Positions 40,893 to 53,326 of a stretch of 64,000 bases of DNA are shown piece by piece. The position numbers and the translations under genes are program-made. Every line of letters starts with the position of its first letter. The stretch's first letter is position 1. The notes beneath the pieces are model-generated. The model had not been told where the DNA came from, did not search any database, and was given only the letters and a program-made list of their open reading frames with translations. The stretch comes from Clarkia xantiana subsp. parviflora (lineage: Eukaryota > Streptophyta > Magnoliopsida > Myrtales > Onagraceae): positions 1,976,081 through 2,040,080 of the forward strand of contig JAPTYO010000020.1 of NCBI GenBank assembly GCA_036873135.1, given 5' to 3'.

Positions 40893-43747
40893 ATGAGTTC
40901 TCCAAAGTCTCCTAGGTCCATGAGTTCGCCCCGGTCCCCGAGGCTGCAATGCAAAGTCAAAAGTCCTGTTAAGAGTGAACGCCGTTCAAATTCTCCCAGA
41001 GATGGGCGCCCTAAGAAAGGTATCGTGAAGTGTATTTGTTATGGTGGCAGTATGCTAATTGTTATAAAATTCTTGTAGATAATATTGATCTGCTGATGCT
41101 GCGGCTTAAGAGTGTGAATTTCTCCAACTAATTTATACATCTTCTAGGAATTGATAGTGCCACAAGTTTAATTGTTTACTCGGACTACATGCTAAAGAGT
41201 TTAAGAACAGATAAAAGGTGCGGCATGTGGTCCGAGTAAACAATTAAACTCTTTAGCAAAAGATTGTAAGTTTCTTATAGTTGCTTAAACAGATTACACA
41301 AAGTGGATAGCTGTATTGTATTGGCCACACAAAAAAAGAGAGGATGTTTGTGTTTTAAGTCGCCTGAAAAAAAAAAAAAAAGTTGAGAATTTTTGTGACA
41401 AGAATGAACTTTTAAATAGAACATTGATCTTTCTTTACCTTACAAAAAAGCTTCAGCTTCTTATCAAGAAACACTAATACAGGAGGTGCTGGAGGTAAAG
41501 GTACTTGGGGCGGGTTGCTTGACACCGAAGATGATAACGGTCTGGACCCTAATGACCCAAATTACGATAGCAGTAAGGTAAAAATTTGCTTGCATTACTA
41601 TGTTTCCATTACTTCTTTCTGGGTACTCATATTTTTTTTATTCCATGTTTCTTGCTCACAAGGGAAAAAAAAAAAATTTGTATTTGCTTGCAGGAACCCG
41701 AAAATCTAAATTCCAAACCAGAAAATCAGGACTTGGATGATTACAAGAAAAAGGCTACAATTATAATCGAGGAGTACTTTAGTACCAATGACATAACATC
41801 CGTTGCAGATGAACTAAGGGAACTCGGGAAGCCAAATTATAGCTTCTATTTTGTAAAGAAGCTCATTACCATTGCCATGGACAGATCTGACAACGAAAAA
41901 GAGATGGCTGCAGTTCTTCTATCTGCTCTTTATGCTGATATAATCAACCCTCCACAAGTTCTCAAAGGTTTCAGGAAATTACTAGAGTCTGCTGATGACT
42001 TAATTGTTGACACTCCAGAGACAGTTGATATTCTGTCGCTGTTCATAGCTCGTGCAGTGGTAGATGAGATTCTGCCACCAGCTTTTATTACGGAGCAGAT
42101 GGACCTGTTATCAGATGACTCAAAGGGTTTCGAGGTTTTGGAAAAAGCTCAGAAAGGTCATTTAAGTGCTCCTCATCATGCAGAAGTCATAGAGCGACGT
42201 TGGGCAAGCAAGAGCAAGTCCGTGGAGAATCTCAAGGATAAGATTGTCAATTTACTCGATGAGTATGTAGTGAGTGGTGATAAGAAAGAGGCTTTTAGGT
42301 GTATGAAGGACCTAAAAGTGCCATTTTTCCACCATGAGATTGTGAAGAGGGCATTGGTTATAGCAGTGGAGAAGCCACAAGCTGAACAACTGCTTCTCGA
42401 CTTACTTAAACAAGTCTTCGAAGAGGGTTTGATCAATTCGACGCAAATCTCAAAAGGGTTTTCCCGAATGATCGATAGCGTGGATGACCTTTCACTCGAT
42501 GTACCAAATGCACGCAAAAAGCTGCAATCTTTGATAGCTAAGGCTGCTTCAGAAGGATGGTTAAGTGCTTCTATCTTGAAACCGTTGGAGCCAGAGAAGG
42601 TATTGATAAAGGAAACCGTCGCCAAAGCTTTCAAAGCCAAGGCTCAGTCTATAGTGCAAGAATATTTCTTGAACGGCAATATTTCGGAAGTGATCAGCTG
42701 CCTGGAAACCGAGAATCCCGCTTACTCGTCTCGACTCAATCCCATCTTCCTCAAGAGACTGATAACCCTAGCAATGGATCGCAAGAACCGAGAAAAGGAA
42801 ATGGCATCTGTTCTCATATCATCTCTCTGTTTCCCTTCAGAAGATGTCATTACTGGGTTCTGTTTCTTGATCGAAGCTGCTGAAGATACATCTTTAGACA
42901 ACCCGGTTGTTGTGGAGGACTTAGCATTGTTCCTTGCCCGAGCCGTGGTTGACGAGGCAATAGCACCACAACACTTAGAGGAGATCGGGTCCCGGTGCTG
43001 TGTATCCGGACCCGGGTCGGGTCCCGACCCGGTTGGGTCAAAGGTTCTCCAAATGGCTAAGTCATTACTCAAGGCCCCACTCTCCGGTGAAAGGTAAAGA
43101 AGAATGATAATTGTATTATTGATCTTATTTAGAGTTGAGTACATGTACCTGTACAAAACTATACCTATGACAAATACTAAATCTATAATAATATAATAAG
43201 GAAAACATAATCTGATAATATACTAAGAATATATATATTCCTAATATAGATTTATCTGAATATAATAAGATATATTTATCTCTAATATATCTTATTCCTT
43301 TATAAAAGGATTCTGAGGTGTTGGGGAGGAGGAGGCAATAACAGCCCCGGTTGGGCTGTTGAGGATGTTAAGGAAAAGATAGCTCGACTTCTCGAGGAGT
43401 TTGAGTCGGGAGGTGAAATAAGGGAGGCTTATCGATGCATAAAGGAGCTGGGAATGCCGTTTTTCCACCACGAAGTGGTGAAAAAGGGAATTGTGATTGT
43501 GATTGAAAAAAGAAGCGATCGGATTTGGAATTTGCTTGAAAGGTGCTTCGATTCTTGCCTCATCACCACGAATCAGATGATGAAAGGGTTCGGGAGGGTG
43601 GCTGAGTGCCTCGATGATCTTGCTTTGGATGTCCCCGATGCTGAGAAACAGTTCTTGAATTGCGTCGAGAAGGCCAAAGCTGCAGGGTGGTTGGAAACCT
43701 CCTTTAATTACAGAAAACCGGCAAGTTCTTCGGTAAATGGCGTCTGA
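40893..43747 (+). CDS. MRF1: MA3 domain-containing translation regulatory factor (MRF/ECIP1 family)
   Basis: Cytosolic PDCD4-like protein. MA3 domains bind eIF4A, and the plant MRF family links TOR/energy signalling to translation. Four coding exons (40893-41019, 41483-41577, 41694-43093, 43309-43747) total 2,061 nt and join in frame to 686 residues, the usual size. The N-terminus is Ser/Pro/Arg-rich with SPRSP-type sites (MSSPKSPRSMSSPRSPR). Then comes the family signature GGKGTWGGLLDTEDDN, and four MA3 domains beginning near residues 91 (DDYKKKATIIIEEYF), 250 (LKDKIVNLLDEYV), 387 and 559 (VKEKIARLLEEFE). The motif GMPFFHHEVVKK is in the fourth. A leader intron likely starts at 40272 (caag then GTACGT). 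Intron 1 holds a long inverted repeat. Which of the four MRF paralogues this is remains open. Confidence 0.92.
41165..41257. repeat. inverted repeat in MRF intron 1
   Basis: Arms 41165-41191 and 41224-41250 (27 bp) match with one mismatch, around a 32-bp spacer. A second pairing is possible: gctaaagagttt (41191-41202) against 41246-41257. The transcript could form two alternative hairpins. Confidence 0.85.
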
Positions 43748-45167
43748 TTCTCGAATTAAGGTGATTTTCGATCCGTCTGATGAAGTTTTTGCCAACTGTT
43801 AGTGCTTTGCTGTTGTTATAATCCATTGAATCAGATATTTTTTTTTGCAGGTTTCATAATACATACATATATGCATCATCAGAACATTTTGGTTTGATCC
43901 TGCAAAGAAAAGAGACTTGGGACACAAGATAACTGACATTATAGGTGCACCCCAGAAAAAAAAACATTGGCGGTGAATGAATGCTCAACCGAGTACTTTG
44001 TTTTTGTTCTTTTTATATGTAATAATGCAAATGAGATATGATATATGTCCAACTCATTCCGACTGAATCTGCGTGGCATGTTCTGTAATTTTAAGTAACT
44101 TACAGATCAATTTATTAACCAGATTCAGTCGGAATGAGTCGGCATGTATCATTTTCTCAATGCAAAAATTTTACTCTCTTGTTGAGGATTATATGTTTCT
44201 TTTTTTTTTGTTTTTTTTACTTTTCAATAGAAAATGATAATGATGTACTAAACATAATTGTACTAAGAAAGGTTTTTTTTTTTAGTTCTGATGATGAATC
44301 ACATTTTATATATTATATTGTGCTATTGTGCGTACTTGGTTCTTATGGCATTAGGGCGAGGTTAATACCAATCGAATGAAGACGTAACATTTAAGAGAGA
44401 ATAATATTCATATATAAATTTCGTTGTAAATTTTTTTTACTTTAGGGTTAACTCCCTAATCATTGTTTTAAGTTTGCACAATGTTGCTTTTAGGTGTTTA
44501 AATTTAAATTGTTACTAATAGGTGTTTTAGGTTTCGTTATTGTTGTTTTTTTGTTTCCCATCCGTTTTTTCAGTTAAATCTAGTGAATTTTGGTCCCAAT
44601 GAAATCCATAAAATTCAACAACGAAAGCATTTAAATTAGAAAAAATAACAAAATAACACTCTTACTCCCCTTTAACTTATGTCAATTAGTGTACATATAA
44701 TAAAATTGAATAATTTATGCAAAATTGAAGTTCAATTTAAATACGAGACAGCTATTAGCGACAATTTAAACCCGGGACATATAAAAGCAATATAGTCCAA
44801 ACTTGAGATTATAATTATATTTTTACCGTATAGTTTATTTGTCGATTTTAGACGAAAATGTGAAACGCAACGAATATGATACATTGGCATCTAGTTTCAA
44901 AGAAAGCAAAGCAAAATGGAACCAAATCCAGCAATTCAATGACAAATCAAAGCATCTTTTTTTCCCTACAACTCCACTAACTGTACAGATTAGTTGGCCA
45001 CAAGCACATTCAAATCCCTCTCACACAATGAACCTCTCTTCTCATGCTAAACCCTAATAAACCAACCTACTCCACCCTCCCAGAAAACATAAACAACAAC
45101 AATCAACTGCCACCAATTCAACTAACTAAAACACGAACGAATCCCCCGAAACGCCGTAACGTTGTCG
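43748..45167. other. intergenic DNA between convergent MRF and RGI5
   Basis: The two genes converge here. It should contain both 3' UTRs. A long foldback at 44027-44163 is listed separately; the rest is AT-rich without other structure. Confidence 0.5.
44027..44163. ncRNA. imperfect foldback, small-RNA precursor-like (candidate)
   Basis: Arms of about 45 bp (44027-44071 and 44120-44163) are complementary, with a perfect 19-bp core (44053-44071 with 44120-44138) and scattered mismatches beyond, around a 48-nt loop. Size and imperfect pairing fit a plant microRNA precursor or a tiny foldback MITE. The sequence alone cannot decide, and expression is unknown. Confidence 0.35.
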
Positions 45168-48100
45168 TTACATTGTTGCGGGAGGTTGCTGCTTTATTAG
45201 AGGCTGCGAAGTTTTCCCCCACTCCTCCGGCGAGCTCTTCACCTCCATCAGCAGCGCCACCACCTCCTTCATCGTCGGCCTCTCTGCAGGCGAGGAGTTG
45301 ACGCAGAACATGGCGATTCCTAGGGTTTGAAGCATCTCCTGTACCATTTGGTCCGGTAAGCTCTGGAGCTTTGCGTCGAGGATGGACATGGCGGGCTCGA
45401 AGCTCCCCATCTTTCGCTTCACCCACTCCACAATGTGGAGCCCGCCCTCCGCTCGGCTTTCCACTGCACTTCGCCCGCTTAGGATCTCGAGCAACACTAC
45501 TCCGTAGCTGTATACGTCGCTCTTCTCTGTTATGTTCATCGTGTACCCGTATTCTGCAATTCCGACACCCATCAAGTTCCAAGACATGAAGAAGAAGAAT
45601 GATATCTAGGGTTCTTATTTGTATGGCTTCAAATGGTCATAAGCTTGCTTAATCCATTAATGTTAAGAACCTAAATACAGTTACAACTATATGACATGTT
45701 ACAAATCAGTGTCTCAAATTTAAAATATTGATATTCCAAGTCCTAACTATCAGATTGGTTTGCTTGATTTACACTTTCTTATGTTAAAATTTAGAAAACA
45801 AAAGCCATACTTTTTAAGCGGTAAATCATGAAATATTTCGAAAAAGTAGAAAATATTTTTTTGTTTTGTTTAAAACATCAATTTATCAGTCGGAAAAAAC
45901 AAATCTAATAGTTGGGTCATGTTGATAACCAGTGTCCCAGATTTAAAATGTTGATATTCGATGTTCTAACTATGAGTTTTGTTGATTTACATTTTTTTTT
46001 TTTAAAATTGACATAACAAAAACACGTATTTTAAGCATAAATAAACCTGAACCATAAGCAACACATCTGATATTTCAAAAAAGTAGAAAACATGTTTTTG
46101 TTGCTTAAACAATAATTTTAACGCTAAGATCATTCGGAAAAAAAGTGAAAAATAACAAATCTGATAGTTGAAACACTGAATATCAACATTTTAAACTGAG
46201 ACACCGATTAGCACATCCAATATATTATAGCAGATAAGTATAGCATACCTGGGGCAATATATCCATAAGATCCAGCAACTCTGGACATAGCATGACGATA
46301 ATTCGGGGAGTTCATCAGCTTGGCCAACCCGAAATCCGCCAAATAAGCCTCGTATTTGGAGTCGAGAAGTATGTTATTACACTTGACATCGCGATGAAGA
46401 ATCGGAGGAACACAATCCTGGTGAAGGTAAGCAAGACCCTGTGCAGATCCAACAGCAATCTTGTACCTTGTCTCCCAATCCAAGTTTCTGTTCCCTTCAA
46501 GTAGCTGCCTGAGGTTTCCATTTGATATGAAATTGTATAGCAAAAGCTTCGTGCTCTTGTTCGAGCAATAACCGATTAGTCGCACGATGTTTCGGTGCCT
46601 GATGTGTCCGAGAATCTGGATCTCCGCCGTGAATGAGTCGATTTGCATATCCTCCTGATACAAACCAAAATTATATATTCATTAGATGTCATTCATTTAG
46701 GGTTTGATGCATCAACATATTTATTGTGTAATGCAGTTAAACCACAACTGAGGGATGGGTTGTGTTGAAATCTAGGGTGAAGAATCTACAAATTTTTCTA
46801 GGTCATATTGCTAATCTGTTGATTCAGATTTTAAAAGTTAATATTATCAGATTTGTTATTTTCAACTTAATGATTTTGGCGTTAAAATGAATGTTTTAAG
46901 CAACATTAACATGTTTTTTAAATAATGCTAAATCATGACAACAAATCTATCTGATAATGCTGAAAAAACATGTTGCCCACTTTTTCAAAGTATCAAATTT
47001 GTTACTCATGGCTTAGCTTAAAAGACATGTTTTTCTTATCAAATATTAAGATAAAAAAAAATATAAATCAACCAATCTGATAGTTGGGATACCGAATATC
47101 AACATTTTAAATTTATGACAACGATTAGCAACACGACTTAAAGTTATGACTATTTTAAAGTTCTTAACTCTGAAACCTATACTATTTATAGAGACTAGAC
47201 ACTACTTAATTCTCTTTTCAAATTTTCCTCTAAAGAATGTTTACATTAAAAAACAAATATATTAACCACATGTTAAGTTAACTTCAATTTATATATATGA
47301 TTGGAAAACATGTTTTTGTTACTTAAACGCCAATTTTAACATCAAATCAGTCCAAAAAAAAAAGCGAAAAACAATAAATAAATTTAATAGTTGAGATACC
47401 GAATATAAACTTTTAAATCTAATACGGCAATTAGCAACTTGACCTATAGTGGGTATTGTTGTTTAGGTTCTTAACCCTAAATTATATTATATACATTAAA
47501 TATATAAGCACGTGAGTATTGTTAACTAAATTGTAAATTTTAAGCAATTAATTTTTCAACTCACCTCATCATCCCCTTTCGTTTTCCACAGCTTCTTCAC
47601 AGCAATTACATCTCCGTTCGGCATCTCAGCCTTATACACCACGCCGGAGCACCCTTTTCCGATCTCATTCTCGTCTCTCAGACAACCTAGGATATTGTCT
47701 ATCGTGTACCCGACTTTCTGGAACGGAATGAACGTCCAAGGATACGAAAAATCCTCTTTCCCGGTCGACGAACCAAACATTACCAACGATTTCTCCGACA
47801 AATACCGTTGATTACGCGTTAAAAACACCCACGTGGCAAGAACGGCGACCGTAACCGAAGCGAAGATCACCGCGACTAAAGCCACGGTCTTGGCGGACTT
47901 TAAACCGGTTCTTCTGAAGAAACTTGACGAGCAAGTAACACCGTTTGTGGAAGAACATAAGTTCGGGTTTTGGATATATGCGGTTGATGATAGTGTTCGG
48001 AAAAATGGACTCACCGGGATTGGTCCCGAGAAGTTGTTGTATGAGATGTTTAAGGATGTCAGGCTTGTTAAGAAGCTCAAAACCTTGATCTGACCATGTA

Positions 48101-50864
48101 ACATGTTGTTTGAGACATCTAGGGTTTGTAACTGGGTTAGATCGGAGAATGACTCAGGGATCTGACCGGATAATCGGTTATTGCTCAAATCTAAACTTAT
48201 GGTCAAGCTCGTGATTGACCCGAGATCACCCGGGATTTCTCCGGTCAAGTTGTTGAAGCTCAAATCAAGCAATGTCAACCTCTTCAAGTTCCGAAAATTC
48301 GGGACCGACCCGGTAAGTAAATTGTTATTCATAATCAACTTGTTCAAATAACTCAAGTTTCCAAAACTCGTCGGGATTTGACCGGTGAAGCTATTGTGGC
48401 TAAGATCGAGCTGCTCCAAATTGACAAGCTCGCCGAGATTACCCGGCACTTCGCCGGTAATGTAATTATTATGAATATCGAGCAACTCAAGAACCGTGAT
48501 ATTCGATATCTCCAATGGCAATGTACCCGAGAACCGGTTCATGTAAAGATCGAGGAACACGAGATTTTCCAACCGGCCGATTTCTCTCGGGATTTGACCG
48601 GAAAGTTGGTTCTCCCCGAGCCTTAGCCGAACCAGAGACTGGCAATTTGCCACTTTCGGGGATAATTCACCGGATAAAGAGTTTCCGAGTAGTAAAAGCT
48701 TGCTTAGTTTCTTGAGGCTGAAGATTTCATCTGGGATTTTTCCGGTGAGGTTGTTTCTTGAGAGATCGAGAGCGTATAATTCGCTGCAGTTGCCGAAATC
48801 GGGTGGGATCGAGCCTGTGACGGAGTTTCCCCATAAGAAGAAGCTCTGGAGAGACTTTAATTCCCCAACCTGCAATTACAAAGGAATTCAGATCAAGCAT
48901 TAACAATTTTGCAGGTCAAGTAGAATTATACTGATTTAGTCTATTTCGTAGCTAGGATTTGATCATGGATCAACAATTTTGAATGTTATCATCAGTTTAT
49001 CGAACCAAAATCGAAACTTGACTACGAAGAATGAAATCGACCTTCCAACCTTAAATGTTGCAGAAAATATATAGTCAAGCAAAGTTTTTAACAACAATGA
49101 TCAAATGGATAAAAAGAGGGCAGAGTGACATAATAGTAGTAGGTTAAAAACCTAAAAACAGATTGAATAAGTCATACTTTGTTATTCGTTATTCCAAATT
49201 TAAAATATTGTATTCGGTATTTTAACTATTATATTTGTTGCGTCACACTTTTTTTGTTAATATTGGCACTAAAATTAATGTTTTAAACAATAATTTTTTT
49301 TTTTCCGAAGAATAAGTTTTGTAGCTCATGATTTTGATTAAAAAACATGCTTTTTATTTAATTAAAATTAAGAGAGGAAAAATGGAAAGCAGCCATTATA
49401 ATAGTTATTATGTTATGACACCTAATGTCAACTTTAAATTTTTTTCTGACTATTTTTGGTGTTAATTAATTATTTTTAGCAATAAAAACATGTTTTATCC
49501 AATTTTTCGAAGTATGTAATTTGTTACACATACATTTATGGTTAAAGTATGATTTTGTATAATTAAAATTAAAAAATAAAATAAATCAATATGATAGTTG
49601 TAACACTGAACATTAAATGAGAACAAGATTAGCTAAAGTTACTGATTTTAGGTTCTTAACCCCTAGTTACTGTGAATTTACTGAAATAAAAAATGAATTT
49701 TTATGTCACCTGTGTGGGAATGTTGCCGCTCAATTGGTTGTTGTCGAGCTGAAGTGCGGTGAGGCTGCTGCAGTTGCCGAGCTCCGGTGGGATGGAGCCG
49801 GTCAATGAATTATCCGACAAATGCAGCTGTTCAAGGAAACCCAGCTTCCCCAGATCACCAGGAATCTCGCCGGAGAGTTCGTTGGCGGAGACATCGAGGA
49901 CCACCAGTGAAGAACAGTTAGAGAGCTCGCCGGGGATTTTCCCACTGAGTGAATTCCCCCACAGTAGAAGGCTGGTGAGTTTCTGGAGATTACCCAGTTG
50001 AGGAGGAATCGATCCACTTAGCTTGTTCATGTGCAGATACAAGTTCCTCAGCTCAGTACAAAACCCTAGCTCCGGCGGGATGGAGCCGGCGATTTCGGTG
50101 TCGTAGAGAGCTAAAGTTTGTAAATTGACCAGGTTTCCGAAGCTGGAGGGGATGGCGCCGGAAAGCCCCGTCGCGGCGGCGCCGAGGGTGGTAAGGTTCG
50201 TGAGGAGGCCGAGCTGGTGGGGTATTTCGCCGGAGAGCGACGGATTTCCGCCGATTCTGAACTGCTGCAGCGACGCTAGAGCGCCGAGTTGCGGCGGAAT
50301 CGACCCGTTGAGGAGGTTATCTTGGAGGCAGAGGAGCTCGAGGGCGGCGAGGTTGGAAAGCTGCGGCGGGATTTGGCCGGAGAGCTTGTTGGAGTTGAGG
50401 AAGAGGAACTGGAGAGCTGAGAGGCTGCCTAGCTCCTGAGGGATGGGCCCACTGAGAGCGTTCGACGATAAATCGAGAAGGTGGAGGCTCGATAGCCGGC
50501 CGAGAGACGGCGGGATTTGGCCGGAAATATTGGTTGAAGAGAGGTTCAGTAGTTGTAGTGACGACAGTGAGGAGAGAGAAAGTGGGAGAGAGGAGAGGTT
50601 CAGGAAAGTGTTGGGTAGAGAGAGAGAGATCACTCGGTTCTGAGCAGAGCAGGTCACCCCCTGCCATGAACACGGCGTCGGGCTTTGTGGGTCCCATGAG
50701 GAGACCACCGGTGTCGTCGCCGGCGAGACTCCTGAAAGTAGCGACAGTAAAGCTTCGCCGTCGCTAGAGAGAGAGGTTACAAAGGTGACGCTTTTGGACA
50801 AAACCCATATGAAGAAGAATGTGAAAACGGAAACAGAGCCGGAAAAACGCCGCCTCGCCGCCAT
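45168..50864 (-). CDS. RGI5: LRR receptor-like kinase, RGI5-like (class XI, RGF/GLV receptor family)
   Basis: Plasma-membrane receptor kinase; the RGI family perceives sulfated RGF/GLV peptides in root meristems. Four exons (50864-49710, 48869-47565, 46654-46249, 45553-45168) total 3,252 nt and join in frame to 1,083 residues. It has a signal peptide (about 1-31), N-terminal cap with the paired cysteine motif (CSWQGVTC), and more than 20 plant LRRs of the LxxLxLssNxLsGxIPxxLG type. The RxGG motif (R203, G205, G206), known in RGF receptors to contact the sulfated tyrosine, is present. A transmembrane helix lies at about 713-735. The kinase domain has GKGCSG at 789, the VAIK-type lysine at 810, HRD at 907-909 and DFG at 927-929, so it is an RD kinase. 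It ends [13 protein letters not shown]. All three introns contain copies of one foldback repeat family. Confidence 0.93.
45660..46215. mobile_element. foldback element in RGI5 intron 3
   Basis: The left end has cagtgtctcaaatttaaaat, then gatatt, then ctatcagatt. The right end has the inverted counterpart (aatctgatagtt, gaatatcaacattttaaa, gagacaccgattagc), giving terminal inverted repeats of about 55 bp. An internal copy of the same block lies near 45930. Confidence 0.65.
46780..47155. mobile_element. foldback element in RGI5 intron 2, copy 1
   Basis: Left end gtcatattgctaatctgttg followed by tatcagatttg; right end ccaatctgatagttgggat, gaatatcaacattttaaatt and cgattagcaac. It is the same family as in intron 3 and more diverged. 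Confidence 0.55.
47275..47500. mobile_element. foldback element in RGI5 intron 2, partial copy 2
   Basis: Only the right half is clear: tttaatagttgagatacc, then gaatataaac, cggcaattagcaacttgacc, and the outer ttaggttcttaaccct. This outer end is the inverse of the left end at about 45660 (gttaagaacctaaa). Confidence 0.5.
49135..49670. mobile_element. foldback element in RGI5 intron 1
   Basis: Left side has taaaaacctaaaaacag, then gttattccaaatttaaaat and cggtattttaactat. Right side has tatgatagttgtaacactga and ttttaggttcttaacccc. Same family as in the other two introns. Confidence 0.55.
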
Positions 50865-51846
50865 GAGTACCGGAAAATTAGTTCAGTCGTCTCAAATACC
50901 GTGTTTTATAGGGACAATAAAAGCTTACATGTGGTGTTTTAGAGAGAGAATGAATATTGCTGGAGTATAATAGTAATGCTGACAAAAGGGAGGGGTGGCG
51001 GCGTTTTCTCACCGGAAACCGCCGTTGCTGAGCCGCGAAGCTTCCGGCGATGGTGAGTGAGGATGGTGACAGTGTAAGTACGGCCGACACTCTGATGGTT
51101 GGTTTGGAAGCTTGCCTGTGTCACTTCACTTCACTGCTCGTCCTTCTGTGAAGCTGCTTTCTGGTGTGCTTCCATGGCGGATTTTAGAGAGAGAAAGTTG
51201 AAGTAGAGAAGAGTGGAGAGCTTTGGGTTCTGAGTAGAGTGTTTCTTTTCCTTCAAGAAGAGATTTTGAATGCAAGACAACTATATATTATTTAAATAAT
51301 TTCTTATCTATAATCTATTGTTTGTTGTTGCATGATATATTTATTCCATATATACAATATACATGCAAGAAATCAAGGAGTGAAGAAGTGGCATGCAGCT
51401 CAATTTGCCCCCTTTTTCTGCAGCAATCCAGCTGAAATTCCATTTTCTCTCAATAACTACTACTACTAGATTTGAAAAATATATTTTGATCTCATTTTAA
51501 GTGAAGAAGATGAAATATTTTTTTAACACATCTGAAAATATTATTGCATTGCATCTTATAAATAAGTTTTTTTACTTCACAAAATACTCTTTTGAAATTT
51601 AGGTTGATAGTTTACTTCTTGTTATCATCTTTTGTTTGTAGTGTCATTTTCGTGCAAGTATGATCATGACTTCATATCAGCTTTGGGTACTAACAATGAT
51701 TTAAACTCTGACATCTGGTTAAGGGATGAGACGCTGAACTGACACACTATTTTACATGGTAAAAAAAAAGTTTGTATTCAGGAAAGTATCCTATTCAGAT
51801 GGAATCCGACAACATTCTGAATGGGCGGTCAAAGTGACAGTTCTAG

Positions 51847-52283
51847 TAAGAGCATTCACAATTGTTAAGGATATTTTGGTGTCCATTTTGAGCTACATTA
51901 CCTTAATCTCATCAGTTATAAAATTTTAATTTGAAATGTCTTTATCTCCTACGTAAAGAGACTTTAAAATGTTTATATAATATAAATAAACTAATAAACT
52001 ATGGAGGATAATAAATAAATCAATAAAACATAAAGAGATAGTATAAAAGTTATAAATATGGGCAATGCTATAGCAGCAGAAATTTAGGCAGAAAATACAA
52101 TCCAATGGTCAGTATTGTTTTTCCTTCACAATTTTCAAGACACCAAGTAAATTATGACCATTAACAACATTTTCTGCCTAAATTTCTGCATGTAATTTCG
52201 TTTTTTAAATCATTTTCCTATAAATATTTATAGATAACTTCCAATCGCTCCATCAAAATTTGCTTATTGTGTAAGTGCTCTAA
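51847..52283. mobile_element. MITE with GAGCATTCACAAT-type ends
   Basis: Left end taagagcattcacaattg and right end (inverted) ttagagcacttacacaat enclose about 437 bp of AT-rich DNA without frames. The ends resemble those of the 16798-17122 MITE. Confidence 0.45.
52076..52189. repeat. perfect 21-bp inverted repeat, nested MITE-like
   Basis: Arms 52076-52096 (gcagaaatttaggcagaaaa plus t) and 52169-52189 are exact reverse complements around a 72-bp loop. The flanking ends ctatagca and attacatg are partly similar. This is probably a small MITE inserted in the 51847-52283 element. Confidence 0.7.
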
Positions 52284-52779
52284 TTGATATAATTATATTG
52301 TATACAACTCACGGTCAAAATGCTAGTGTAAATGTTTATCAATTTCCTATAAATACAACCCAAAAGGCCAATGCAAAGCCAATTCGAGAAAGTACAAAGC
52401 CACCCTAAACTAAAGTAAAACGCAGAAAAATTATGGGGACGTGTGTGAACCAAAGTTAAAACCTAGCTAGAGTTTTAGGCCTTAATTAAGAAATGCAGAC
52501 TAATTAGGAGGCAGCTTCGTTTTGTTTGATAGTTTAGGGGTACGGCTAACAAATATAAAAAATGACCAAAAAATTCAGAGAAACCATTGGGTTGGGGAGC
52601 TAGCCTAGCCTAGGGAAGACAAGGCAGCATCATGCAGCAGCTTAGGAGATTGTGAAAGTTAATAAAGGAGAGAGCCTTAGCCTTAAATTCAATAATGTTT
52701 AACTAATCATTTTTTTTTATATATATTTACATTTCGTCAAAAAAAAAATATATATTTACATTGCTTTCGCAAGTTCGGA

Positions 52780-52920
52780 CCGGGAGCGATAATGTTAAAG
52801 TCCTCCCAAGGCGGCGTCTCCGATAGGTTTCGACCTCAGGTCGTCCACGGGAACACAACTCGCTTTACCAGTTGGTCCTACCAACCTTGGTTGTTTAACG
52901 CATGGTTGATCGTTTTATAA
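52780..52920 (-). repeat. tRNA-like SINE remnant (weak candidate)
   Basis: The minus strand reads ggaccaactggtaaagcgag, then about 20 bp later gacctgaggtcgaaacc. These resemble degenerate Pol III A and B boxes at tRNA-like spacing. No tail or target duplication is seen. Confidence 0.25.
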
Positions 52921-53326
52921 TCCTCTTGATTTTTTTTTATAATTTTCTTTATTACGTAATTAGATATTATTTTTATACAAGATTTGTTATATGTTGATTG
53001 GCTCATCTTAATTTATCATTGACGGTCGATTCATGTTTATGTATATCCATCATATCATATCATATTAGTAAATTGTTTATATATATTAATTATTTATATA
53101 TACAAATGATTTTTAATATGTGTAAATCAGAAATATATTATAAATCATCCTAAAAGTATATTTTTATAAGAATTTATTATAAAAAACATATATATTTTTC
53201 ATAATAATATAATATAATAAGCAAATTATATAGAAATATATATGCATTAAAACAATATAGTCTTTTTTTAGTTTTTGTTTCTCAAATGTAATAATATGAA
53301 ATTTTACTATTTTAAAATTTAGAATA

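Larger units (their letters stand above)
50865..53326. other. RGI5 5' flank and intergenic DNA
   Basis: The RGI5 promoter and 5' UTR should lie just above 50864. Beyond it are AT-rich DNA, a MITE with a nested inverted repeat (51847-52283) and a weak tRNA-like stretch (52780-52920). No gene is supported. Confidence 0.5.

Noticed and set aside
42176..43156. Minus-strand frames of 144-154 residues opposite MRF exon 3
   Set aside because: Antisense shadows of MA3-coding sequence; no independent signals.
47833..48903. Plus-strand frames of 66-86 residues within the RGI5 region
   Set aside because: Antisense shadows of the LRR-coding exon.
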